A stretch of 64,000 nt of DNA from Bolinopsis microptera (taxonomy: Eukaryota; Ctenophora; Tentaculata; Lobata; Bolinopsidae), in the NCBI RefSeq assembly GCF_026151205.1, contig NC_087073.1, positions 8,967,411-9,031,410 of the forward strand, read 5' to 3'. The position numbers and the translations under genes are program-made. The notes beneath the pieces were generated by a model, which did no database searches, had not been told where the DNA came from, and was given only the letters and a program-made list of their open reading frames with translations. Every line of letters begins with the position of its first letter. Position 1 is the stretch's first letter. Of the stretch, positions 1 through 10,615 are shown piece by piece.

Positions 1-356
1 ATAGTTATACTGCTAGTGAGGTATGGAACACAACTCCCATGATTCTTTTTTTGAGAAAGATTTGTGTTTACACTATCTGATATTTAGAACATTAGTATAT
101 AGACAATAGAACTTGCTAATAATTGTCTAACAGGTTATAATAAACAATAACCTGACATTTCAGCTCAATGGAGTATGGTATCATTATTGATTTTTTGATT
201 TTGACCCCTAAAAATGATGAAAATGGTGCCTATTCTGCTCATTTGTCCCTTAACTTCATCAACGAAGAAGGCCAAGGTCCCCTAAGATTAGAATACATTT
301 TATCGTATTAGATTGTAGTGTCCCTGGTAGTTAAAAAACCCATCGTAGACCCCAGG
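1..356. other. 5' flank of the monooxygenase gene
   Basis: AT-rich sequence with no recognisable coding exon. It probably holds the promoter and 5' UTR of the gene starting at 357; no clear TATA box or other element was identified. Confidence 0.4.
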
Positions 357-2418
357 ATGGAATTTCTCAGCACTTTGTTATATGGGGTTGTGCTAGTTGT
401 ATTCTTACACTTGTGCAGAAAGATGAAAGCAGAAAATAGGAAGAGAGCAGTGAAACAGGTTAGTAAAGAATTTTATCAGATTATCAAACCACATAGTATA
501 GCAAGACACGATTGAAATTTTCATTATGATCATCCAGCTATTATCCTGGATAAAGATGGAATTAGATATTTAGCAAATGAATCCATATCATAGGCTGCTG
601 AAGATCGTAAATTCAAAGTGTGTGTCATTGGAGCTGGCTTAAGTGGAATTGGAGTAGGATATACTCTTAACGATATGGGAATAGAGTGAGTTTTTCTTTC
701 AATAAAACAAAAATTACATTTAAAGCCATACTGCAGCCATACTGATAGTTATCTTTTATGTGCACCAAAATAGCAACTTAACTTAGCGGTTTCAGAAATG
801 AAATGTACTGTATGGGATCATTCATACATTTTGATCCCACATTTCAGGCCCTACTATTTCCATAAGCCACTTTACTCATAGTGTAAGCTTTTCTTAACCC
901 TTGACACCAGGTTGGCTTATTTAATATGTGAATGATCCCTAATGCTTTTTGAGCAATTGACATGTCTTTAAATTCTGGTGCTTTTCAGACTTTAATTACT
1001 TTAACACTACAGTTACGATATATTTGAGAAGAATGATGATGTTGGAGGAACTTGGTATGACAACATTTACCCTGGTGTTGGGTGCGATGTACAGTCACAT
1101 TTATACAGCTATTCACAATTTCTCAACCCAATGTGGTCAGAGAGCTTCAGTGAAGGGCCTGAAATCTTGGAATATGTCAACAAGCTAGCAGAACCAATCC
1201 GACCTAAGATAACATTTGGTACAGGCTGTTGTTAAAACCATTTGGAAAGACAATCTGTCAAAGTGGGTCGTTACATTGAGTTCTGGAAGAGTATTACAGT
1301 TTGATGCTATCATTGCTGGTACAGGACTCTTACACAAATTGAACACTCCCAAGATTCCAGGAGCTGAGCTTTTTGAAGGAATCGCTTTTCATACTAACCA
1401 GTGGAGGAATGATGTAAGTCTAGCTGGTAAAAAGATTGGTATAATTGGTACAGGAGCATCAGGAGTTCAAGCTATTCCCAGGATTGCGGATATGGGTGTG
1501 GAAAACCTCACAGTATTCCAGAGAACTGCTTCATGGGTTGGCCCTAGGTTAAATTTTAAATACTCGGATTCAGCAAAGTTTCTCTTTAAACACATCCCTG
1601 GACTGCAGAGACTTTACAGATGGAAAATCTTTTGTACTTACGAGTCAAGGTTTTTCATGCTACTCATGTTACCATCTAAAGATATGCCAATAATTGGGTG
1701 GCTGCATGGAAAGCTGCAGAGTTACATCCACCATTCAGTGCGAACCTATATAAAGAACACTGTGAAAGACCCTGATGTCGCTAAGAAACTGACCCCTGAC
1801 TTTCCAATGGGATGTAAAAGAATAACACCCTCTGACTCGTATCTAGAAGCTTTCAACAAAGAAAATGTGCATCTTGTCACTGACAAAATCAAAGGGATTA
1901 ACAAAAGAGGAATTGTAACAATGGACGAAAAAGCCCATGACTTGGACGTGATCATCTACGCCACAGGTTTTGACTTGCTGGGGAGTGTTAATGCATTTGA
2001 AGTTTCTGGTGTAGATGGAAAAAGTCTTGCTGATGACCACTCTGATGCACCAAGAGCATTTTACGGAATGACACACCATCTCTGTCCAAACTACTTCATG
2101 ATGGGCGGTCCTGGCATTGTGCTGGGCCACAACTCTGTTATATTCATTGGGGAGTGTCAAATAAACTACATAAGATGTGGGATTGAAGAACTGTTGCTCA
2201 GGAAAGCCGCAAGTGTGTGTCTAAAGGAAAGTTCCATGGATTCCTACCAAGATTGGTCAGCAAACGAGATGAAAAACAAGGTATTTGAAGGGGACAAATT
2301 CTGTACAGGCTGGTACAGAAACTCTAAGGGCATCAACTGGACCTTCTGGCCCACCAACCTCATCAGCTTCTGGTGGCACACTCTTAACTTTGATTGTGAG
2401 AATTATATGTTTGCCTAG
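357..2418 (+). CDS. Baeyer-Villiger-type flavin monooxygenase, one frameshift
   Basis: Exons 357-458, 594-685 and 1013-2418; both introns are GT-AG and phases match. The protein (about 533 aa, the usual size for the family) starts with a hydrophobic anchor (LLYGVVLVVFLHL), then the FAD Rossmann motif GAGLSGIG, then VGGTWYDNIYPGVGCD, typical of FAD/NADPH monooxygenases. A second Rossmann motif, GTGASG, binds NADPH. Between them, FEGIAFHTNQW matches the Baeyer-Villiger fingerprint FxGxxxHxxxW. The family inserts one oxygen atom into ketones or related substrates using NADPH and O2; the substrate here is unknown, and the anchor suggests a membrane site such as the ER. The reading frame shifts by one base near 1218-1226: exon lengths sum to 1,600 nt, one more than a multiple of three. 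It is either a recent pseudogene or a sequence error, since everything downstream to the stop at 2418 is intact. A general FMO is the alternative, but the terminal W of the fingerprint favours BVMO. Confidence 0.85.
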
Positions 2419-3721
2419 TCAGAACTGTGAGAGAACTGTTCGAATTATTTTTGTAGTTACAGATACATTGATTATACTGGTGTGCGTTTGTTTATCGTTA
2501 GTTTTTATTATTTCATAGTTTGATTTTAAAATAACGATCTGTTGATTCAATCGTCGATTAAATTAATTTTCAGAGTTTTAAACGACAGCTGAATTTTTAG
2601 TCTTTTGTAACAATAATTTTTTTTTGATTTGAAATAACTTTTTTCTAAAACAATTTTTAGTGTGATTTATAATAGTTTGATTTATTATCGTATTCACCGT
2701 ATTAACATTATTGTCAGTTAATTTTTATTGAGGACGAAATGAAAGTCTCCACTATACAACAAAATATACCAGGTACATGTACAATGTACATGTACAATAA
2801 GTACATATAATAAATAAATATACTCTCATTTCGTCCTCAGTATATTAGAAATCTTCACTCTTGATCGACAGATCGACCCACTCAGATCAAGAGGGCGAAT
2901 ATTTTCAAAAAAGAGCTAATGTTTATGTTTGATTTTAGAACGGTATTAGAAAAATTCGTGTATCAACAATCTAATTTCCAATTCTCGGTTTGTAAGGATT
3001 ACTGAAGTATAAAATCTAGTCGAGCAGCTGCTTTTACAGTACCTCATAAACAACTTGAATTGGCTCGTACCGACTTAAAGTCACCATTTTATTGGTAGCA
3101 TATCTAATTAAAACTTATACAATTTATATAATTGTATAATCGAGTATTTCTTTCCTACTTCTTCAGGAAGCGCAGATTTTTGCGTTAGTAAATTATTTTC
3201 AAATTGTTAAATCTTAAACACTGTATTATGATATCATCATAGTGTTATGATGATAAGTTTGGAGTAAATTTCCTAAAATACTGTTTTATAGTGTTAAATT
3301 TAGAACTGATTTGTTATTGCTTTATAATGTAGATAACCACTGTGCTATTATTCAGCAACTCAGATTGAGATTGATGGTATTAAATTGGTATTGTTGTATT
3401 GTTATTTTGTTCATTGACATCAAATCGTAGATCGTGAATAATTCAAAATTGTGAGTTTTATTGGAGTGTACTGATTGGTATTGCAAACTTGAAATTATGT
3501 TATGTGTCCCCACGCCACTCCCCAAGGAATAAGGATGGTACGTCTCAGCACTTAACTCGTCCTGCTCTTGCACTTAATTAACATCTTCAGGTTCAAGAGT
3601 TTAACTAGGTTGTTTGGGAGTATGTAAAATGTATCTTTTAGTATATCTTTTAGTAATTCAAATTGCAGATCATCATTTATAACTCATTTATTCATCAGTT
3701 TCAATCGTATCTTGCCGTAGG
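2419..3721. other. Intergenic: monooxygenase 3' side and PHF12 5' flank
   Basis: No coding exon seen. It contains a small inverted-repeat structure at 2729-2839 (listed separately). The last part before 3722 should include the PHF12 promoter and 5' UTR. Confidence 0.5.
2729..2839. repeat. Short inverted repeat with internal palindrome
   Basis: Arms 2729-2742 and 2826-2839 are perfect inverse complements (14 bp, core GAGGACGAAATGA). Between them lies a smaller palindrome of GTACATGTAC units around 2771-2793. The 111-bp unit could fold as a hairpin and resembles a miniature foldback element, but no target-site duplication was found. Confidence 0.5.
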
Positions 3722-4760
3722 ATGTCTAAAAAAGAAAAGAATTTATCTTCCCTGGAAAACATTTCTTATGAAAATGGGGACGGTCTCACCGAGGTAATTG
3801 GATGTGATTTTGAGTCTTTCAATTCAGTTATTGTTATATCCATCCTTATTATCATATATTTTATGAGTTATCCCAATTGATGCCTAAAATGTGTTGTTGA
3901 ACACCCTGATCTACCTCAACACATAGCAAATCTAACACCCTGATCTACCTCCGCACATAGCAAATCTAACACCCTTATCTACCTCAGCACATAGCAAAGT
4001 TGATAGCACCGCCTGGGAGCGTATCTCTCAGCTACCAGGAGCACGAGAGGATTGGTAAGACTAAAGGTGTGAAACCCAACAACGACTTCTGCAGCTACTG
4101 CAGCGAGGGTGGAGGGCTAATATGCTGCGAGAAGTGTCCTGCTGCCTACCATTACCACTGCTGGTAAGTTTCAATATCTCTCACTAGGAGTTATAATGTT
4201 CCCTTGCCGGCCTCATGTTCTTTTTAAAAGGTATAATTCATGAGCTAAATAGCGCGGTCTCCATTTGTTAAAAGGACCGGACCATGTATATTATAGAAAT
4301 ACCTTGTTTTAAATATAAAGTTCTCGAGGATTGCTGTATTTGTGAGATATCCAACCATGGTTGTTGTTTTTCAGCGAACCCCCACTGGATCCGAACAACT
4401 TGCCGTCAGAGGAATGGTTATGTAACAGCTGCACCCCTCCCCAACCCATCTCAGTCGTCGTGAGTACATTTGAACTACAATTACTGTGCACTACTACCCC
4501 CCGCATATCGGCGGTAGTACATTATATACACTGTTTTAATAACATGTTGTGTCTTTAGCATTATATACAACAGGGAATTATATAGTTGTTAATGTGAACA
4601 GTAGGACAGTATGTTAGTAGACACACACACCTGAGAAGAATGTGTGCCCCACAGCTAGTGCTGCCTCCCCATCACAAGTGTACACATAAGTCAGACAGCT
4701 GCTGTTGAGGCGTGTACACTGTACATCATACCCCACGTGGCAGGAAAACACCATGTGTAC

Positions 4761-4802
<42 letters not shown>

Positions 4803-7800
4803 GAAATTGCCATGGTAATATACACTCTGGCATGGTGGGCGTGTATAAGTGTTCTGTGTGATATTATGACGGTTATATAATTGTGTGTAACAAGTGCAGT
4901 TCCTTATTAGCGTGTAACTGAGTGTCCACACACGTCCTGAGCGCTTTTACACTCGCAAGTGAATTAGCGACCGCCAACACCTCCCTTTTTTTGCCACAAG
5001 ATCAAATATAGCTTCTTTCTTGAGAATTTAGACCTTGTTATGAACAGTTTCTAATTTCAATGGGAATATTTTTTCTCTCACGGGGGGAGGTGATGCGATC
5101 AAACATGCGAAAAATGGCATTTCTAGTGAGAAAACCCTCTACAATAAGTACAAGTTGGCCTCTATTAAAGCAAAATGTACTGACGACATCAGCAGAAACC
5201 TGGACATTCTCTGCCAGAAAGGAGCATCGTCATGGCTTACCGCTTTACCGCTGGAGGAATTCCACTATACGTTATCAAAGCAGGAATTTTCCGACGCCGT
5301 CCTGATGAGATATAAACACCCAATCAGAGACAGACCGCAGATATGTGCATGCTCTAAAGCGAACACCATAGACCATGCACTATCCTGTGCTATGGGAGGT
5401 TACAGGGATATGCGGCACAACCAGATCCGCGACCTAGAAGCCAGTCTCCTGGAAGAGGTATGCAAAGACGTTCGGACAGAACCAAAATTGCTACCTCTAA
5501 CAGGAGAAACCTTCAAACTCAAGACGACTAACACCCGACCAGATGCAAGGCTGGACATCACGGCAAGGGGGGTCTGGAACACCGTGGACAAGACGTTTTT
5601 CGACGTTCGAGTCTTTCATGACGGGAATAAAAGCAACAGTGGGCCCATTGACAAAGTGTTTCAGAAACACGAGGCTGAAAAGAAACGAACATATAACAGC
5701 CGGGTCCTGGAAGTGGAGAAAAGCACATTTACACCCCTCGTTTTCTCCACTAGCGGAAGCATGGGGAAAGAGGCTGAAGCTTTCCATAAGAGAATCGCAA
5801 CACTCATATCAAACAAAAGGGGAACACCCTATAGTGATACGATTTCTCACATACGCCGAAAACTCCGCTTCTCAATCCTCCGCACAACCCTCGCCGCCAT
5901 CCGAGGACACAGAGGAAGAGCAGTCCAATGGTGCGACGACACGAACAGCGACATCAACCTCATACCAGGATGGACTAGTAATATGTGTTGATATTATCTT
6001 TATATTTTCAAATTGTATTGTATATAATAATTTTACACTTTGACCGTTGGGAGCGGTACCTTCAAAAAAAAGGTGATGCGATCTCCCCCTGCCCCCCCCC
6101 CCCCCCCGGCTGTGTGTGTGGGCTGTGCACAAATTGAATTTTTCGACCTTCTTTATCCACGGCCGGGCTGCTCGCCTTTCTCATTAGATTATCCCCTAAA
6201 AGTCTATTGGGTGGGGTAACCTGATACGTGGCCCTTCACACCGTGAAACTGTTCTACATCACCCATAATCTCTCCTGCCTCATGTAATATACATCATGCA
6301 GTGTCGTCGTGAAACTTAAATCCTGTTAAATTGTGTACAGAGAATGTATGTAGGTAGGAGGTTAAAAGGTATTCTGTATAATATTTCCGTGGATATATTA
6401 TGGGCACATATCCACAGTATTCTGAAAGCCAAATCACGCGAATATTTTTGCATACACACACACCAAGAGAATACCTGAGGTCGAGAAAATTCTAAGCTAT
6501 GCGAGAGTGTATAAGTGTGACGTTGTTGTATATAGCATGCTGTGTACTGTGTACAGACTATTATACATGTATCGGCTAATGTTCCTGTAATGACCCGTGT
6601 GTGGCTCTGATATTTGCGTGTAAATTAGGAGTCTGCTATCTCATAATAGCACGGCCAGTGTGTGTGGGTGCGATCATATTCTTCTCCTTGCCTCTAATCA
6701 GATAAATGCAGCACGCCCACATGCGTGTATGCGTATTGCTAGGTAACCGTAATCTAATATTTTAATCAGTCTTCTTGGACCTGTTCTTGGTGGAACAGTG
6801 CATGTACCCCAAATATCCTTCCCTCATGTTTAATGTTTGTGTTTGTGGGTGTACCGATATAATATATTACACGCTGAGTAATTATGCGGGAATTGTGTGT
6901 ACGTGTTCCACTTATCCCAGCAAGGGAGTGTACACCTGCTAGTGTGTTAAAAGGAGCTTGTCTGAAACACAGCTGCTGTGTAGCAAGGTTGTTCTGTGTC
7001 TTGGAGACTGAGTATTTCTGCTCTAACATCTGGTTGCCTAGACGACGTGTGAGGTGGGCGTTGTTTGCAGTTAATTTTGTAGAGAACATTTAGACTCGTG
7101 ACACATGCACAGTGAACACATACTTCTTCTCTATTTTGTTATATTTCTAAACTTCTTAGACGTGGACCACAAGCGTGATTTATGTTCAACCTAATTTATC
7201 GGCCATTTGGGTCTGTACATGCGTATGCGGGTAGCAGAGCAATTTCCAATCCTCACATCATTGAAAATCATTCTCCATTATTTTATACGTCCAGATGGTT
7301 TCTCCTGTAAGACTTGATCGATAGATTTGACAGTTTATTTTGAGATAATGAGCCAATTTGGATCACCACTAGCCGACGAAAAGGTATGTTTACATTTTGC
7401 CGCCGAATTAAAGCCAAAATTGTCAGCTAAATTTGCCCTTCGATGTGATTAGAGAGTAGCAATGTCACGTAGTGGATATGCGCGCCTTTACGCGCGCTTT
7501 CTAAATTGTGCAAATAATTTTGGATCAAGCGCTCTTACACACACACGGCGTTGGGTGAGTCTTACATTCCAGCTTAGCCATGTTGCTTACCGTAGCTGAC
7601 AACTAGCCTTCTCCTAATGTCGGTCTTTTCAGAATCCTTCTAACAAATATTTGACGAATGCAGTGTTCGACATTGGCCCTGTTCCAACTCCTTACGAACT
7701 ACCAGAGGAGTTACTACCCACTTCAGATCTTCCCGGTTCCGGTGAGAATCCTTGCGACTTCAACTTAATTCAATTAGTTAAATTTTGCTGCTTGAAACTT

Positions 7801-10615
7801 TTGGAACGATTTTTGGACCCGTACTCCGATTTTAGTTATACCGTTTCTAATGATAACTCAAGAATATGATTCTTCTTAGAATCTGTTCTTAGAGATCCAA
7901 TTTTTAATTGAACTCCCAATAAATAATGTTATTTCAGAGCTGCAATCACGGAAACGCCGTCACTTGAACCCCGTTTCCGCGGAACAAAGCAAAAGAAAAT
8001 TCAATTCCTCCTATCCATACGATCTTCAGAATTTCACGGCAACTCCAGTGTGTTTCAAATGTGATAAGAGCGATCGAGGACATAGACCCTTGATTTTCTG
8101 CTGTTACTGCCCCCTGGCGTTTCACCTCGACTGCATATATCCGCCCCTGCCATTCCGTCCCACCGGAATGTGGATGTGTCCCTTACACCCGCAATACAGC
8201 ATTCCTAGTGCGTTTAACATTGCTTTGTAACTTTTTATTACAGCTCGTTTGAAGAACGAAGCCATATAACTTTATCCAGTCTGCAATCTGCATGACATGT
8301 TATTATGGGAACACGCTTATTCCTGTCTATGTGTATAATAACGTGTTATCACTCAACTTGATCACTGATTACCGCTATTCTTTTAGAGTTCCACTCTCTA
8401 CGATTGAGTACCAGAATACTGGCTCACGAAAGTGCCCTGGAGCCTGTTAACGAACATGCTGTCCGCACCAAGTTTCTGAAGAGAGCTAAAAAGTGTCAAA
8501 ATTCGATAGAAACAGTTCAGAGAATGACCACGGTAAAGACCATTTTGATCACACTTTTACACGCTTAACCTAATCTATCTCTCGTGATGCTGGAATGATC
8601 ATGCCCAAATATTCCAAAAATGTTACATTTTACAAGCCGTTGTACTACTATATCACCAAACCCGCCTTAGCTTAGACTTTACTGATTAGGACCTCTTCTC
8701 GATTTTACCAAAAAATACTTTTTGTGCATATTGGAAGTGTATGTTTTAATGTAATTACATTGCTTTGTTCAGGCCCGGGTGTTGACTCCTTGTAAATGTT
8801 TCCTTGTCGAAACTTACCGTCAACAATTTATTCCAGATACCGGGTGCGGTGGAACAGTATTACAAGATAGGACTGGTTTTCTGTCGCAGCAACGTCTCCA
8901 CCAAAAGCCCGAAATCTCTAAAGGAACTGAGTGCGGCTAAAGTTTCTGATAACATGGTTAAGTCTGAGAGCAGTCCGGCTAGGGTGTCTAGTTTCTGTAC
9001 ATTAAACGGGTGCAAGCACGCCGCCAAACAGTGCAAGCATTATCATGGTGAGAGTTCTGGGCTGCTTCCTACCAACAGTGCTAAGAAAAAGCCAATGAGA
9101 CCTGTTAAAAAGGAGGACGGTGGAAGATTGGATGTTCCGAAGCGAGATAATGGTCTCAAAGCCCCGGATATAAGTAAGATAATATACTTCAAGTGAAAAT
9201 TCAGAATTCATTTTACGATTGAAAACATATAGAAATTTTTTGGAATAAGTTGCCATGTTTTTCTTTATTTGGCTCGTGACTAGTTCCTTGAATTATAATG
9301 AAGTTAAATTTCTTCACCTCACTATCTGTGTTTTCAGACAAATTGCTAGACAGTATGCCAGAGAATGCAATAAGAAAATTAGCGGCTCAATTTCTCGAAC
9401 AGAACCACGCTTTGTCAGTTGGGTCAGGGATACCAAATGGGGGAATCGTGTCGAAAGACCCCTCACTGCTCCCTCCACCTCCCTCGCAATTTTCCATCCC
9501 TCAGCCTCCGACTCCTTCTACTCCCCATAAAGGTTTGCTAAACTTCCTTTGATATTTTAACTGGGTATTCTAAAATCATCTACGTGGGTGTTTAGACAAT
9601 GATAAGTGACCTATACCATGAAAATTGGGGAGCCAATGCGCTTCTTGGTACGGTATATACAGCTCGATATAGCTCGCTAATAGGGCTAATATATATCTCC
9701 CCCACGATGCTTGTTTTAACCACTCATTCGGATGAGGTATTCATTCAGTCACATACTGAGTGTACTGAACTGTGTATGTATTCAATACTTTCGTGCCTGA
9801 TTTGGTGTCATTCTGATTCCATAAAAAGTCTGCTTATATACACAATCTGCAAATACACCAACAACATTTTAACACTTTATTAATGGGTGGTGTTATAGTT
9901 TCAGAGAACTGTTTGCCGCTCTCGCACGTGGTGGCACACTCCTTCCTCATACAAGGGGACACAAAATACTCGATCAAGAAGAACTCCTTCGTTATCGGAA
10001 TAGGTATGTGATTTTCCATAGTATATACCACATGGCTGATGGCTCCTCGTGGAATTAGTACGTGATTTCTCCTAAATTCCAATTTACGTACTCTACAGTA
10101 TATACCTCCATAACCAAATATCACGTAGAATTGAATCTGCTCAAGCTACATTGCTCAAGTGTTGCACTCCATTGTTATATTATTGTATGAGACCCAACCC
10201 CTCATGACGTATCAGTACATTAATTGTTATGTTTCCAGGTCACCGTGCGGATCTGAAACTGGAGCCGGACGTGTGTAACGCAGTCTCTCTCCGTCACTGC
10301 TGTATCCTGTTCGACAAGGTTACCGGTATCCACGAACTTCTGAACTACTCCGAGTACGGTACGGTTGTTAACTCCCTGTTTTACGGTTGCAGCTCCACCC
10401 CCCACTCCGTCACCCGGTGTATCTGCTCTCCCAAGGTCCCCGTACATGGGTGGGAGGGACCCTGTCAGTTGCCCAACGGAGCCGAGATCCAAGTGGGCTG
10501 CCACAATTTTACTTTCCGAACTAACCCCGAGTTTGCTTGGAGCCCCGAGCTGGTTATACACTCGGATAGGGGACACGCTGAACAGGCTCCGCACAACCTC
10601 GATTTTTTGTCATGA
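3722..10615 (+). CDS. PHF12: PHD finger protein 12 (PHF12) orthologue
   Basis: Ten exons with matching phases: 3722-3793, 3988-4163, 4375-4459, 7633-7741, 7938-8207, 8387-8532, 8837-9173, 9338-9532, 9905-10003, 10239-10615; 1,866 nt, 621 aa, shorter than the roughly 1,000 aa of vertebrate PHF12. Domains in order: PHD1 (about 55-105; CSYCSEGGGLICCEKCPAAY, closing EEWLCNSC); a conserved segment FDIGPVPTPYELPEELLP; a second, extended PHD (about 180-225; CFKCDKSDRGHRPLIFCCYC, closing GMWMCPLHP); a basic linker with IPGAVEQYY; a helix LLDSMPENAIRKLAAQFLEQ; a proline-rich stretch; and a C-terminal FHA-like domain (FVIGIGHRADLKLEPDVCNA, ELLNYSEYGTVV). In vertebrates PHF12 bridges chromatin, MRG15 and Sin3-HDAC in a nuclear corepressor, which is the likely role here. 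The third intron is 3.2 kb and hosts a retroelement. Confidence 0.93.
3901..4002. repeat. 34-bp tandem repeat overlapping a PHF12 splice acceptor
   Basis: Three copies of a 34-bp unit (ACACCCTGATCTACCTC...) start at 3901, 3935 and 3969. The acceptor of PHF12 exon 2 lies in the third copy (CTCAG before 3988). The same site reads CTCAA in copy 1 and CTCCG in copy 2, so only the last copy keeps the AG. The first codons of the exon come from the repeat. Confidence 0.85.
4762..4800. repeat. (TG)n microsatellite
   Basis: About 19 uninterrupted TG dinucleotides inside the third PHF12 intron. Confidence 0.95.
5101..5991 (+). CDS. C-terminal endonuclease-like part of a retroelement protein (partial)
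   Basis: About 296 codons without a stop; the 5' end is lost by truncation, so no true start exists. It contains a Cys/His cluster (ICACSKANTIDHALSC), then RHNQIRDLEASLLEEVC, then RPDARLDI followed some 14 residues later by FFDVRVF. The PD...D pattern after a CCHC-like cluster recalls the restriction-like endonuclease at the C terminus of R2-type non-LTR elements. Proteins with this domain are abundant repeats in cnidarian and other invertebrate genomes, as far as I recall. The exact family is not settled; the reverse transcriptase that should precede it is absent here. Confidence 0.7.
   Translation, partial: KHAKNGISSEKTLYNKYKLASIKAKCTDDISRNLDILCQKGASSWLTALPLEEFHYTLSKQEFSDAVLMRYKHPIRDRPQICACSKANTIDHALSCAMGGYRDMRHNQIRDLEASLLEEVCKDVRTEPKLLPLTGETFKLKTTNTRPDARLDITARGVWNTVDKTFFDVRVFHDGNKSNSGPIDKVFQKHEAEKKRTYNSRVLEVEKSTFTPLVFSTSGSMGKEAEAFHKRIATLISNKRGTPYSDTISHIRRKLRFSILRTTLAAIRGHRGRAVQWCDDTNSDINLIPGWTSNMC
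5101..6070 (+). mobile_element. 5'-truncated non-LTR-type retroelement with target-site duplication
   Basis: A 13-bp direct repeat AGGTGATGCGATC occurs at 5088-5100 and 6071-6083. Between the copies, a reading frame is open from the first inserted base to a stop at about 5991, followed by a short 3' region ending in an A run (6064-6070). Exact flanking repeats, a 3' A tract and loss of the 5' part are the hallmarks of target-primed reverse transcription. The insertion is in sense orientation in the third intron of PHF12. The open frame and exact repeats suggest a fairly recent event. Confidence 0.85.
7348..7383 (+). CDS. Candidate alternative first coding exon of PHF12
   Basis: ATG at 7348 starts MSQFGSPLADEK and runs to a good donor (AAG|GTATGT). 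It ends in phase 0, as does exon 3 (4459), and exon 4 at 7633 begins in phase 0, so both can splice to it. A cassette exon is unlikely: the only nearby upstream acceptor gives a 50-nt exon that breaks the frame. If used, it makes a 522-aa PHF12 without PHD1. No transcript evidence is available. Confidence 0.4.

Larger units (their letters stand above)
4460..7632. other. Large third intron of PHF12
   Basis: Besides the retroelement (5101-6070) and the candidate first exon (7348-7383), it holds a (TG)n microsatellite at 4762-4800 and a C-rich run near 6093-6109. No other coding exon is supported; the small open frames at 4614-4931 and 6766-7093 have low-complexity or random composition. Confidence 0.5.

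Noticed and set aside
1843-2160. Antisense frames over the monooxygenase
   Set aside because: Shadows of the plus-strand coding exon with its clear FAD/NADPH motifs.
4614-4931. 105-aa minus-strand frame
   Set aside because: Largely made of His-Thr from the (TG)n microsatellite; no domain.
5497-6132. Other-frame open readings across the retroelement
   Set aside because: They overlap the recognised endonuclease-like frame and have no motif of their own.
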